A stretch of DNA of 64,000 nucleotides. Source: Paracoccaceae bacterium (GTDB lineage: Bacteria > Pseudomonadota > Alphaproteobacteria > Rhodobacterales > Rhodobacteraceae). The notes below the pieces were generated by a model. It made no database searches, was not told the DNA's origin, and was given only the letters and a program-made list of their open reading frames with translations. Of this stretch, positions 1 to 8,674 are shown piece after piece (position 1 is the stretch's first letter; every line of letters begins with the position of its first letter). The translations under genes were made by a program, and so were the position numbers. The stretch spans positions 124,001-188,000 of the forward strand of contig JANSXY010000003.1 in assembly GCA_024742695.1 (NCBI GenBank), given 5' to 3'.

Positions 1-1
1 G

Positions 2-1105
2 CAGTCCAACAATCAGGATGGCCGCTGGAGACTGTCGTTGGCGCAGCAGATCAACCTGCTTCGACGCCTGTCCACGAATGGCGAGCCCGAGGAATACGCG
101 AGGGTGCGCGCCCTGTTTTCCGAAACTTGGGCCCCGATCGACGCCTTGAAAGTGCGAAATTCGGAAGCGCTTGACGGCCGGGCTGCGGAAGACTGGACCC
201 ACGAGCGTGCCGCAATCCTGTTCAGGGACGCGGTCAGGCCCGAGATATCCGAAGAACTCGAGGCGCTGGTGCTGCCCGCCTACGGTTCCAATGACGTTCA
301 GCCCGAGTTTTTCGACGTGCGGAGCAACGCGCGGCAGAGGGCCGAATTGCTGGTGCGTATCCGCGATGCGCTGGTCTCGCGTTCCCCGTTTAGTCTGCTC
401 AGATTGAGCGACAGAGAGGGATATCTGTTCGCGCGGCCGGGCTACTTCTTCACAGCGGAGGACGTCGCGAATTGCGAGCTTCACTGGTGGGGGTGCCGCC
501 TTGAGCCGGATATGAGAGACCGACTGATCGACATGGCGCTTCCCGCTGTCGCAACGGCGGATGTGGTGGGTGTCCCCAGCATCTTTCGGTTCATTCGGGA
601 CTTCAACCCAAACCGCTCTAGTCTTCTTGAGACCCTTCAGGGGCGCGGACTTCTGGAGGTACTGGCGCATTTCCGCCAGCATCTGGGCAGGGGTGCGGTG
701 ATTACGGAGGACAAGGTGAATGTCGCCCTGTTCTCGGACCCGCAGGATGTGGTCGATCTGGCCCAATTCGCCGAATCCGTAGTCATCGTCGGTTCGGTGA
801 AGCCGGAGTTCATTCCCGAGGCCCTGACAGCTCTCTCAGGTCTGCGGTTCGTGCAGATTCCGACGCATATGCGGACCGGTGCGAATGCCGCCTTCCACAG
901 CTCTGACGTGGCCCTTCCGTTCGTCGCGGACGACATTGACCGGCAGATCGCAGAGGCGGCGGGACCGGGGGTGATCTTTCTGGTCTCGGCGGGAATTGCC
1001 GGCAAGCGCTTCATGCACACGGCGCGTCAGCACGGTGCGGTCGCGATCGACTTGGGAAATGTGCTCGACGACTGGTTGACGGGCGGGTTGGGAACCCTGC
1101 GCTAG
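2..1105 (+). CDS. GT-D-like glycosyltransferase, 5'-truncated by the window edge
   Basis: The reading frame is open from the first bases of the window to TAG at 1103-1105. The first start-like codon is only a TTG at 38, so the true start probably lies upstream. The last ~290 residues align by eye with the C-terminal half of the protein at 1301-2860. Shared landmarks are SLLRLSD-x-EG, HWWGC, ATADVVG(V/I)PS, ITEDKVNVALFSD, and a Gly-rich end resembling AGxxGK...GxVAIDxGxVLDDW. This pattern fits the GT-D fold (DUF1792-type) glycosyltransferases, whose metal-binding motif is DxE. Here that motif reads D-R-E instead of the commoner D-G-E (D125 and E127 counted from the TTG). The substrate cannot be told; a surface polysaccharide or protein glycan is likely. 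Codon use is less GC-biased than most of the window. The fold assignment is by motif memory, so it is moderate. Confidence 0.6.
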   Translation, partial: QSNNQDGRWRLSLAQQINLLRRLSTNGEPEEYARVRALFSETWAPIDALKVRNSEALDGRAAEDWTHERAAILFRDAVRPEISEELEALVLPAYGSNDVQPEFFDVRSNARQRAELLVRIRDALVSRSPFSLLRLSDREGYLFARPGYFFTAEDVANCELHWWGCRLEPDMRDRLIDMALPAVATADVVGVPSIFRFIRDFNPNRSSLLETLQGRGLLEVLAHFRQHLGRGAVITEDKVNVALFSDPQDVVDLAQFAESVVIVGSVKPEFIPEALTALSGLRFVQIPTHMRTGANAAFHSSDVALPFVADDIDRQIAEAAGPGVIFLVSAGIAGKRFMHTARQHGAVAIDLGNVLDDWLTGGLGTLR

Positions 1106-1300
1106 CCGAATGCAAGGCTTCCCAGCATCGTAACCGGTTGCGCAACCTCGTCCTCGACTTGGGTTGGGCGCCCGGCAGGATCGTTGGCGCAACCTGCAGC
1201 CTCGCGCAGAGGCGGGAAGCCCGGGCGATCAGCCTACCCACGGGGCGCCAGCTACGCCACGGTCGAACGCCGCGGCGGGCGCGCAACGGCGTCCGACGCC

Positions 1301-2860
1301 CTAGCGTAGCCCCGGAAGCGACTGGGCGCACCAGTCATCCAGAACGTGGCCGATGTCGATGGCCACGCCCCCAAGCTTCCTCACCCTGCCGACGAATATC
1401 TTTCCGATGATCCCGCCGGCAACGATCACGAGGGTTCCCGGTGTCACGGATTGATCGAGTTTCCGCATCGTCTCGCCATAAACGAAGGGAAGTTTCCGAT
1501 CGCCCGCGTAGTACATCGGGTTGGTGACCGTGTAGTTGTGTGTGGGAATGTTGAATGTCTGAAGTGCAGGAATCTCCTGCAGTTCCCTTGGCAGGGCAGT
1601 CTGGCGCATGCTGGAAACGACGATTACTTTGTCCGCGATGCCCGCCAGTGTCGCAACGCTCTGAATGTCGGAAAAAAGGGCAACGTTCACCTTGTCTTCC
1701 GTAATGACGGCGCTGCTTCCCACGCTCGCGGGAACACCTGACAGGGCCCTTACAAGACCGCGTGTCTGTGGTGTTTGTTCAAGGCTCTTGCTGAAGTCCA
1801 TGAAGTCACGAAAGAGCCGAAAGACGGAAGGTATCCCCACGACGTCGGCAGACGCCACCGCTTCGAGGGCGCCCGACCGGATTTCACTACGCAAGACGTC
1901 ATCAAGCTCGCAGCCCCACCAATGACGTTCCCGGTTTCTCACATCCTCGAGAAAACCATCGGAATCGTCCGGGAATAGGTACCCCTCACCGTCGCTGAGC
2001 CGGAGCAGGGACAGGGGTTCCCGGCGTTCGATCGCGGCAAGGAACATATTGAGGATCTGCTCCCTTTGGCCGATATTGCTGCGCACCTCCATATGCGTCA
2101 TTCTGGGGCGAAGGCCGTCGTAAAGGGATTGGATCCTTTCCTTGTATTGCGCGGCCAATAGCGGGTTGGCCGTTCTGGCGAAATCGGCCTCCGCCTCGGA
2201 ATGCAGCCAGTCGTTGTCGGTGATTTGGCTGAGATAGTCGACATTCTTCAGTTTAAGCCGGTTGAACTCACTCGTTTCCCGTTCGACGGATTCGAGCGCT
2301 CGTTGCAGGTTCTCATGGCTGTCCGGACAGTTTCTCAGTCGCTGAACAAGCCGTAGCCTGACCGACAGTGGAAGCTTGTCCAGAGCTTCGGACGGTAGCG
2401 TGTCCAGATGCATGGCGAGGTCGTCGCACGATCCCTGCGCGATAATGGCGCTGAGCATCAGGCGGGAAACGATCTTGGCAGCGCGGGCTTTCTCCGGCCG
2501 GTCAGGCAAGAGTGATCGGATTGTTTCGAACTCTGCGCCGCTCAGCGGCGTTCTGGCGAGTTCGGCGCGTTTCAGTGCTATCCACGCATCCGGAAGCGTT
2601 TCGATGCTGGTGCCGGCATTTTCCCTGAACAACTGGGTGAGTACGACGCTGCGCTTGTCGAGAAGCAGTTGCAAAGCCTTCACGACATCCCCGTCAGAGG
2701 CGCCGCGTCGCTTTCTCAACTGCTCAGCGATCCATTTCGATGGCTTATCCTGCTGCTCGATGGCGGCAGCAAGTTCCTCCGTCGTCCGCATCCGCGCGGA
2801 ATGCCAGCGCGCTTTCCACCTGGCTTTGATCGGAGTGAGAAAACTGGCCGTGATGGACAT
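1301..2860 (-). CDS. GT-D-like glycosyltransferase with long N-terminal extension (519 aa)
   Basis: ATG at 2860, stop TAG at 1301. Residues ~1-205 are helix-rich, Arg/Leu/Glu-rich, and match no domain I recognise. Residues ~205-519 carry the GT-D-like domain: SLLRLSDGEGYLF with D290-G-E292 as the probable DxE metal site, HWWGC just after, ITEDKVNVALFSD, and a C-terminal block ending VAIDIGHVLDDW. It is a paralog of the truncated gene at the window start, and the two genes converge with ~195 bp between their stops. No signal peptide or membrane segment is obvious, so it is probably cytoplasmic, acting on a carrier-linked or protein-linked glycan. The N-terminal part may be a scaffolding module. 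The DNA has more A+T than the neighbours from 3.1 kb onward, suggesting a variable glycan locus or acquired DNA. Acceptor and donor are unknown. Confidence 0.6.
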   Translation of the reverse strand: MSITASFLTPIKARWKARWHSARMRTTEELAAAIEQQDKPSKWIAEQLRKRRGASDGDVVKALQLLLDKRSVVLTQLFRENAGTSIETLPDAWIALKRAELARTPLSGAEFETIRSLLPDRPEKARAAKIVSRLMLSAIIAQGSCDDLAMHLDTLPSEALDKLPLSVRLRLVQRLRNCPDSHENLQRALESVERETSEFNRLKLKNVDYLSQITDNDWLHSEAEADFARTANPLLAAQYKERIQSLYDGLRPRMTHMEVRSNIGQREQILNMFLAAIERREPLSLLRLSDGEGYLFPDDSDGFLEDVRNRERHWWGCELDDVLRSEIRSGALEAVASADVVGIPSVFRLFRDFMDFSKSLEQTPQTRGLVRALSGVPASVGSSAVITEDKVNVALFSDIQSVATLAGIADKVIVVSSMRQTALPRELQEIPALQTFNIPTHNYTVTNPMYYAGDRKLPFVYGETMRKLDQSVTPGTLVIVAGGIIGKIFVGRVRKLGGVAIDIGHVLDDWCAQSLPGLR

Positions 2861-3395
2861 GGTTCAATGATCTCGCAAGATCTGGCGTTCGTTCGGAACG
2901 TAGTTCGTCGATACCACATGCCGGCCCACGACATACGCGGCGAAAGGCGATCAGAAGCCCGTGTCGGGTCGGAGCGGCTTGGAATCGTATTTGCACTGTC
3001 TCGATTGATGGGTATGCAATTCATGGGGCAACACCCGGCTTGTTCCTTCATAGCACGTGCCCCGCCCCGTGCAAGGTCACGCCGGCAGCCGTGCTGCTAG
3101 GGTGGTTTTCGGACAGGCTCGGCGGGCGCAGCGCCTCGAAACCTGCGACGCTGCCGGATGCCTGGCTGGTTCGTCCGGGATTCCCGCCGGCGCTCGGTGA
3201 GTCTCAGTGGGTTTGGGGCCCGACGCAGCCACGGGGTGTCGCCAGGGGGCATCGGGCACCGGCTTACCATGTCGGTCCGGCCGGGGTTGGCCGGCTCGAT
3301 GGGAACCCATTCCCCATATGTCTGTCGCCACCACTCCCCACCCTTGCGGCCCCCACTCGCCGGTGACACTGTGCCGGCCAAAGATGGAGGGTTCC
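2861..3395. other. Intergenic region with no supported gene
   Basis: 535 bp separate the divergent GT-D-like gene and the aldehyde dehydrogenase. All open frames here lack a Shine-Dalgarno sequence or recognisable protein similarity and look like shadows. The left ~200 bp are comparatively A+T-rich and presumably hold the promoter of the leftward gene. The right part returns to high GC. I cannot identify a convincing -35/-10 pair, terminator or RNA gene. Confidence 0.5.
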
Positions 3396-4838
3396 ATGAT
3401 CGACAAACGCAAGTTCTACATCGACGGCGCCTGGGTCGAGCCGGCGCAACCCCGCGACTTAGAGGTGATCGATCCCTCGACGGAAGAGCCCTGCGCGGTG
3501 ATTTCGCTGGGCGGTCAGGCCGATACCGATCGCGCGGTGGCGGCGGCCAAGGCCGCGTTCGAGGGCTGGGCGTTCTCCGATCCCGCCGAACGGATCGCGC
3601 TGGTGGAGAGGATCCTGAAGGTCTACGAGGCCCGCAAGGAAGACATGGCCCGCGCCATCAGCATGGAGATGGGCGCGCCGATCGACCTTGCCCGCACCCA
3701 GCAGTTCGAATCCGGCACCTGGCATATCGGCAATTTCCTGAAGGCCGCGAAGGAGTTCCAGTGGATCCGCCCGCTGGGATCGCATGCGCCCGACACGATG
3801 ATCGCGATGGAGCCGGTGGGCGTGGTCGGCCTGATCACGCCGTGGAACTGGCCGATGAACCAGATCTCGCTCAAGACCATCCCGGCGCTTCTCGCGGGCT
3901 GCACGATGATCCTGAAGCCCTCGGAAATCGCGCCGCTCTCCGGCCTTGTCTGGGCCGAGGTGCTGGAAGAGGCCGGGGTGCCGAAGGGCGTGTTCAACCT
4001 TGTCAACGGCGATGGGCTGGGCGTGGGCACGCAGATGTCGACCCACCCGGATGTCGACATGATCTCGTTCACCGGATCGACCCGCGCGGGCATCGCGATC
4101 ACCAAGGCCGCGGCCGATACGCTCAAGCGCGTCTGCCTGGAACTGGGCGGCAAGGGCGCCAACCTGATCTTCGCCGATGCCGACGATAAGGCGGTGAAGC
4201 GCGGCGTGCTGCACTGCTTCAACAACACCGGCCAGTCCTGCAACGCGCCGACACGGATGCTCGTGCAGCGCCCGGTCTACGACCAGGCCGTGGAAATCGC
4301 GCGCGAAGTGGCCGAGGCCACCAAGGTCGGCCCCTCGGCCGAAGAGGGCCGGCACATCGGCCCGGTCGTGTCGGAAGCGCAGTACAACAAGATCCAGTCG
4401 CTGATCGAGGCCGGCATCGCCGAGGGCGCGCGGCTGGTGGCCGGCGGCCCCGGCCGGCCCGAGGGCGTGAACCGCGGCTATTTCGTGCGGCCTACCGTCT
4501 TCGCCGATGTCCGCCCCGGCATGACGATCGAACGCGAGGAAATCTTCGGCCCGGTGCTGTCGATCCTGCCCTTCGACACCGAGGAGGAGGCGATCGCGAT
4601 CGCCAACGACACGGTCTACGGCCTCACGAACTACGTGCAAAGCCAGGACGGGGCGAAGCGCAACCGCGTCGCCCGCCGCCTGCGCTCGGGCATGGTGGAG
4701 ATGAACGGCAAGTCGCGCGGCGCGGGCGCGCCCTTCGGCGGCGTCAAGGCCTCGGGCCGGGCGCGCGAGGGCGGCCATTGGGGGATCGAGGAGTTCTGCG
4801 ACATCAAGGCGATCTCGGGCTGGGAGGTGGAGGCCTGA
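3396..4838 (+). CDS. NAD(P)+-dependent aldehyde dehydrogenase
   Basis: 480 residues, the usual length of the ALDH superfamily. I chose ATG 3396 over upstream in-frame codons because it has a Shine-Dalgarno (GGAGG, 3386-3390) and yields the canonical ALDH N-terminus (FYIDGAWVEP). Visible motifs: the NAD-binding PWNWPMNQ segment at ~149-156, FTGSTRAG at ~225-232, catalytic Glu249 in LELGGKGAN, and nucleophile Cys282 in NNTGQSCNAPTR. It oxidises an aldehyde to the carboxylate; the specific aldehyde is not readable. A strong terminator follows at 4970-4998, before the MttB-like gene. Even so, proximity to the methyltransferase and flavoprotein suggests it disposes of an aldehyde released in amine or betaine breakdown. 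Confidence 0.9.
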   Translation: MIDKRKFYIDGAWVEPAQPRDLEVIDPSTEEPCAVISLGGQADTDRAVAAAKAAFEGWAFSDPAERIALVERILKVYEARKEDMARAISMEMGAPIDLARTQQFESGTWHIGNFLKAAKEFQWIRPLGSHAPDTMIAMEPVGVVGLITPWNWPMNQISLKTIPALLAGCTMILKPSEIAPLSGLVWAEVLEEAGVPKGVFNLVNGDGLGVGTQMSTHPDVDMISFTGSTRAGIAITKAAADTLKRVCLELGGKGANLIFADADDKAVKRGVLHCFNNTGQSCNAPTRMLVQRPVYDQAVEIAREVAEATKVGPSAEEGRHIGPVVSEAQYNKIQSLIEAGIAEGARLVAGGPGRPEGVNRGYFVRPTVFADVRPGMTIEREEIFGPVLSILPFDTEEEAIAIANDTVYGLTNYVQSQDGAKRNRVARRLRSGMVEMNGKSRGAGAPFGGVKASGRAREGGHWGIEEFCDIKAISGWEVEA

Positions 4839-4850
4839 GCGGCGTCGCGG

Positions 4851-4913
4851 CGGGGGGCGTTGCCCCCCGGGTGCCTTCGGCCCCTCCCCCCAGGATATTT
4901 CGCGACCAAAATG
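4851..4913 (+). repeat. Dispersed GC-rich intergenic repeat, copy 1
   Basis: A G-run/C-run hairpin (GGGGGGCGTTGCCCCCC) is followed by a C-rich stretch and the tail CAGGATATTTCGCGACCAAA. A second copy lies in opposite orientation at 33750-33817. Between the copies the order hairpin, C-rich block, GGATATTT-GCG-ACCAAAAT is conserved. Similar elements are, from memory, scattered through Rhodobacteraceae genomes downstream of genes. Confidence 0.6.
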
Positions 4914-4969
4914 ACGAATGATCCCGCCCGGCCCCGATCGGGCGCGTGGATTCGAATCCGACACCTGAC

Positions 4970-4998
4970 GGCCCCGGAATGTCGTTCCGGGGCCTTTT
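4970..4998 (+). terminator. Rho-independent terminator after aldehyde dehydrogenase
   Basis: Perfect 10-bp stem GGCCCCGGAA / TTCCGGGGCC with a 5-nt loop (TGTCG), followed directly by TTTT. It lies 131 bp after the ALDH stop and 54 bp before the MttB-like ATG, so the two genes are probably separate transcripts. Confidence 0.85.
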
Positions 4999-5051
4999 CG
5001 TGACCCGCCGCGCGGCCCTAGCATGATCGGGCACTCAGGGGAGGGCGGATC

Positions 5052-6593
5052 ATGGACGCGGACACAACGACACGGGCGCGCGGCGGGCGCGAGGCGCGGC
5101 GGCGGGATCGGGCGCAGCGGGGCGGCGGGATCGCGCGGCCCTATGTGGTGCGGAACATCCCGCCCTACGACGTGCTGTCGGAAGACAACCTCGTGCGGAT
5201 CGAGGCGGCGGCGGACCGGATCCTCGCCGAAACCGGGATCGAGTTCCGCGACGATCCGCAGGCGCTCGACCACTGGAAGCGGGCGGGGGCCGAAGTCGAC
5301 GGGCTGCTGGTGAAGTTCCCGCCCGGCATGCTGCGCGAGATCCTCGCCACCGCGCCGGCGGAATTCACGCAAGTGGCCCGCAACCCGCAGAAATCGGTGC
5401 GGATCGGCGGCCGCAACGTGGTGTTCTCGCCGGCCTATGGCAGCCCCTTCGTGATGGACCTGGACCGCGGGCGGCGTTTCGGCACGATCGAGGATTTCCG
5501 CAACTTCGTGATGCTGGCGCAATCCTCGCCCGGCCTGCACCATTCCGGTGGCACGATCTGCGAACCCACCGACGTGCCGGTGAACAAGCGCCATCTCGAC
5601 ATGGTGCTGGCGCATCTGACGCTGTCGGACCGGCCGTTCATGGGCTCGGTCACCGCGGAGGAGCGGAGCGAAGACTCGATCGAGATGGCGCGCATCGTCT
5701 TCGGCCGCGATTTCGTGGACGCCAATTGCGTGATCCTCGGCAACGTGAACGTCAACTCGCCGCTGGTCTGGGACGGGACGATGACGCGCAGCTTGCGCGC
5801 CTATGCCCGCGCCAACCAGGCAGCGGTGGTGGTGCCCTTCATCCTTGGCGGCGCGATGGGGCCGGTGACCAACGCCGGCGCGATCGCGCAAAGCCTGGCC
5901 GAGACGATGGCGGGCTGCGCGCTCACGCAGCTGGAACGGCCCGGCGCGCCGGTGATCTTCGGCAACTTCCTGTCGTCGATGTCGCTCAGGTCCGGCGCGC
6001 CCACCTTCGGCACGCCGGAACCGGCGATCGGCAGCATGGTGATTGGCCAGCTCTGCCGGCGGCTGAACTTGCCGCTGCGCTGCGCGGGCAATTTCACCAC
6101 CTCGAAGCTGCCCGACGCGCAGGCGATGACAGAGGGCACGATGTCGATGCTGTCCGCGATCCATTGCGGCGCGAACTTCATCCTGCATTCCGCCGGCTTC
6201 CTCGACGGGCTTCTGAGCATGTCCTACGAGAAGTTCATGCTGGACGCGGATCTGTGCATGGCGCTGCACAGCTATCTCGACGGGGTGAAGATCGACGACG
6301 ATCAGCTGGCCGTCGACGCCTTCGCCGAGGTCGGGCCGGGCAACCATTTCTTCGGCTGTTCGCACACGATGGCGCATTACGAATCCGCCTTCTGGGACAG
6401 CGAGACCGCCGACAACGAGCCCTTCGAGAAATGGGAGGCGGCCGGGTCCGTCGATGCCGCGACGCGGGCGAACGCGCTGTGGAAGAAGAAGCTGGCGGAG
6501 TTCGAGGCCCCGCCGCTGGATGACGGGATCCGCGCGGCGCTGGACGACTTCGTGGCCCGCCGCAAGGCCGAGATGCCGGACATGTGGTACTGA
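5052..6593 (+). CDS. Trimethylamine methyltransferase (MttB) superfamily protein, non-pyrrolysine
   Basis: 513 residues starting at ATG 5052 behind a GGGGAGGG Shine-Dalgarno. The family signature is recognisable in the central and C-terminal barrel: SSPGLHHSGG, GAMGPVTNAG, NFTTSKLPDAQA, AIHCGANFILHSAGFLDG, VGPGNHFFGCSHTM. Archaeal MttB reads an in-frame amber codon as pyrrolysine. This gene has no internal TAG, so it belongs to the large non-Pyl group, some members of which demethylate quaternary amines such as glycine betaine or proline betaine with a corrinoid protein. No corrinoid-binding (MttC-like) or methylcob(III)alamin:THF methyltransferase gene is visible nearby. The next gene, a TMADH-like flavoprotein, starts 14 bp downstream and is surely co-transcribed. 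Substrate unknown. Confidence 0.85.
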   Translation: MDADTTTRARGGREARRRDRAQRGGGIARPYVVRNIPPYDVLSEDNLVRIEAAADRILAETGIEFRDDPQALDHWKRAGAEVDGLLVKFPPGMLREILATAPAEFTQVARNPQKSVRIGGRNVVFSPAYGSPFVMDLDRGRRFGTIEDFRNFVMLAQSSPGLHHSGGTICEPTDVPVNKRHLDMVLAHLTLSDRPFMGSVTAEERSEDSIEMARIVFGRDFVDANCVILGNVNVNSPLVWDGTMTRSLRAYARANQAAVVVPFILGGAMGPVTNAGAIAQSLAETMAGCALTQLERPGAPVIFGNFLSSMSLRSGAPTFGTPEPAIGSMVIGQLCRRLNLPLRCAGNFTTSKLPDAQAMTEGTMSMLSAIHCGANFILHSAGFLDGLLSMSYEKFMLDADLCMALHSYLDGVKIDDDQLAVDAFAEVGPGNHFFGCSHTMAHYESAFWDSETADNEPFEKWEAAGSVDAATRANALWKKKLAEFEAPPLDDGIRAALDDFVARRKAEMPDMWY

Positions 6594-6607
6594 CCGGAGG
6601 GCGGAGG

Positions 6608-8587
6608 ATGGCGACCGAACATCCCCGGCTGATGTCCCCCGTCCAGTTGCGCGGCCACACGCTCCGTAACCGCATCGTCTTCGGCGCGCATACCGCGAAC
6701 ATGTCCGAAGCCGGCCTGCCGGGCCGCCAGTTCGGCGCCTACCTGCTGGAACGCGCAAAGGGCGGCGCGGCGATGATCGTGGCCGAACCGATGCCGGTGC
6801 ATCGCACCGGGGTGCTGACGCGCGGCAACTTCCGGCATTCCGACGACAGCGTGATCCCCGCCTTCCGGCCGATCACCGAGGCGGTAAAGGCCGAGGGCGC
6901 GGTGATCCTGCAGCAGCTTTACCACATCGGCGCGCATGGCGATTCCGACCTCTCGTTCGCGCCGCACTGGTCGCCTTCGGGCGCGCCCAGCTACCACGAC
7001 AGCGACGGCTCGCACCGGATGACGGTGGCGGAGATCGAGGAGATGATCGCGGCCCATGTCGCCGCCGCGGTGCGCTGCAAGGCGGCGGGTTTCGACGGGG
7101 TCGAGGTCTGGGCGGCTTATCATTCGCTGCTGGACCAGTTCTGGACGCCCTGGTCCAACACCCGCGACGATGACTGGGGCGGCAGCCTGGAGAACCGCAC
7201 GCGGTTCTCCCGCCGGATCGTCGAGGGCATCCGCCGGGACTGCGGCGAGGATTTCGTGGTTGGGCTCGCGGTGTCCACCTCGGACAGTCATGACGTTCTG
7301 TTGTCGGTCGAGGCGCTGGCCGAGATCGTGGCGCTGCATGACGCGACCGGGATGATCGACTACGTCACCTGCGGGCATGGCGGCTATCTGGATTTCGAGC
7401 GGCTGATGCCGACCTTCCTGTTCGCCGAAAAGCTGACCGCGCCGGTGACCGAGGTGCTGAAGGGGGCCGTGCGCCACGCGCTGGTGACATCCGAGGCGCA
7501 TGTGCGGACCCCGGAGAATGCCGAGGCTGTCATCGCCTCGGGCCAAGCCGATCTGGTGTCGATCGTGCGCGGGCAGATCGCCGATCCGCACCTGGCCCGC
7601 AAGACGGCCGAAGGGCGGGCGGGGGACGTGCGCGGCTGCATCTCCTGCAACCAGATGTGCTGGGGCCGCCGGTCACGCGACTACTGGATTTCCTGCCTGA
7701 TCAACCCGTCCGCCGGGCGGGAATGGGAATGGGGCGGCGACCGTTTCACGCCGGCCGAGGCGCCGCGCGACGTGCTGGTGGTGGGCGCCGGCCCGGCGGG
7801 GCTGGAGGCCGCGCGGGCGGCGGCGGAACGTGGCCACCGGGTGGAGTTGCACGAGGCCGCGGCCCAGATCGGCGGGCAGTTCCGGCTGGCGGGGATGCAG
7901 CCGCGCCGCGCGCAGATCCTCGACCTGCTGGACTGGTACGAGCGCCAGTTCGCCCGGCTGGGCGTGGCGCTGCACCTCAACTCCTATCTCGACGAGGCAG
8001 ATATCGCCGGGCATCCGGCGCAGGATGTCGTGATCGCCACCGGCAGCCAGCCCGACGAAGACGGGTTCCAGCGCTGGATGCCGGGCGCGGCGCGCCTGCC
8101 TGGGATCGACTTGGGCGGCGTCTGGTCGCCGGAGGCGGTGATGCGGCGCGATGCGAAGCTGGGCGATACCGTGGTCGTCTACGACGAGGGCGGCACCTGG
8201 CGCGGCGCGGGCACCGCCTGGCACCTGGCCGAGCAGGGCCGGCAAGTCGTGCTGGTCACGCCCGATGCCTACGTGGGCAAGGAGATCACCCGCACCTCGG
8301 CCGACATGCCGCTCAGGCAGCGGCTGGGGCGGCTGGGGGTGCGGATGCTGGCCGAGCATTGCATCCGGCGCTGGCACGGCAACGGCGCCACCGTGGCGAG
8401 CTTCCTGACCGGCGCGGAAGAGGTGATCGAGGCCTCGGCGCTGGTGATGGCCACCACCAACCGCGCCTTCGATCCGTTCCCCGAGGCGATCCCCGGAAAG
8501 CACCTGCACCGGATCGGCGATTGCGTGGCGCCGCGGCAGGCACCCTATGCCTTCCACGAGGGGCGCAAGCTGGCGCTGGGGCTCTGA
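6608..8587 (+). CDS. TMADH/2,4-dienoyl-CoA reductase-type iron-sulfur flavoprotein
   Basis: 659 residues. ATG 6608 follows a GGAGGGCGGAGG stretch 14 bp after the methyltransferase stop. Residues ~10-340 form an FMN-binding old-yellow-enzyme barrel (GGSLENR at ~190). C344-x2-C347-x3-C351-x11-C363 is the [4Fe-4S] motif of the trimethylamine dehydrogenase / dienoyl-CoA reductase family. VVGAGPAGLEAAR at ~390 opens the C-terminal FAD/NAD Rossmann region. Related enzymes demethylate trimethylamine, dimethylamine or N-methylproline, so coupling with the MttB-like protein suggests stepwise N-demethylation. Where TMADH has VYGAHSYL in its active site, this protein reads VWAAYHSLL, so the substrate may differ. 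Likely cytoplasmic. Confidence 0.85.
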   Translation: MATEHPRLMSPVQLRGHTLRNRIVFGAHTANMSEAGLPGRQFGAYLLERAKGGAAMIVAEPMPVHRTGVLTRGNFRHSDDSVIPAFRPITEAVKAEGAVILQQLYHIGAHGDSDLSFAPHWSPSGAPSYHDSDGSHRMTVAEIEEMIAAHVAAAVRCKAAGFDGVEVWAAYHSLLDQFWTPWSNTRDDDWGGSLENRTRFSRRIVEGIRRDCGEDFVVGLAVSTSDSHDVLLSVEALAEIVALHDATGMIDYVTCGHGGYLDFERLMPTFLFAEKLTAPVTEVLKGAVRHALVTSEAHVRTPENAEAVIASGQADLVSIVRGQIADPHLARKTAEGRAGDVRGCISCNQMCWGRRSRDYWISCLINPSAGREWEWGGDRFTPAEAPRDVLVVGAGPAGLEAARAAAERGHRVELHEAAAQIGGQFRLAGMQPRRAQILDLLDWYERQFARLGVALHLNSYLDEADIAGHPAQDVVIATGSQPDEDGFQRWMPGAARLPGIDLGGVWSPEAVMRRDAKLGDTVVVYDEGGTWRGAGTAWHLAEQGRQVVLVTPDAYVGKEITRTSADMPLRQRLGRLGVRMLAEHCIRRWHGNGATVASFLTGAEEVIEASALVMATTNRAFDPFPEAIPGKHLHRIGDCVAPRQAPYAFHEGRKLALGL

Positions 8588-8674
8588 CCCGCGCCGTCTT
8601 GCCAAGGGCAGACGCCCCAACCCGCTCCGGTGGGGCGACGCCGCAGACGTGCCGAACCTGACCAGTGGCCGGGT

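Noticed and set aside
3207-3395. Longer start for the aldehyde dehydrogenase.
   Set aside because: The added 63 residues have no ALDH similarity, while ATG 3396 has a good ribosome site and the family N-terminus.
4948-4959. GGATTCGAATCC, a 12-bp palindrome resembling a tRNA T-loop, next to the ALDH terminator.
   Set aside because: No acceptor, D or anticodon arms can be built on either side. It may be a chance or remnant T-arm, and no second copy marking an att site was seen.
3459-6758. A 1,099-codon frame on the minus strand.
   Set aside because: It runs across the ALDH terminator and two genes with clear domains on the plus strand. Its Arg/His/Ala-rich product is typical of antisense frames in high-GC DNA.
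8613-8637. Terminator between the flavoprotein and CAP-domain genes.
   Set aside because: Only a 7-bp stem with an 11-nt loop and no T-run on either strand.
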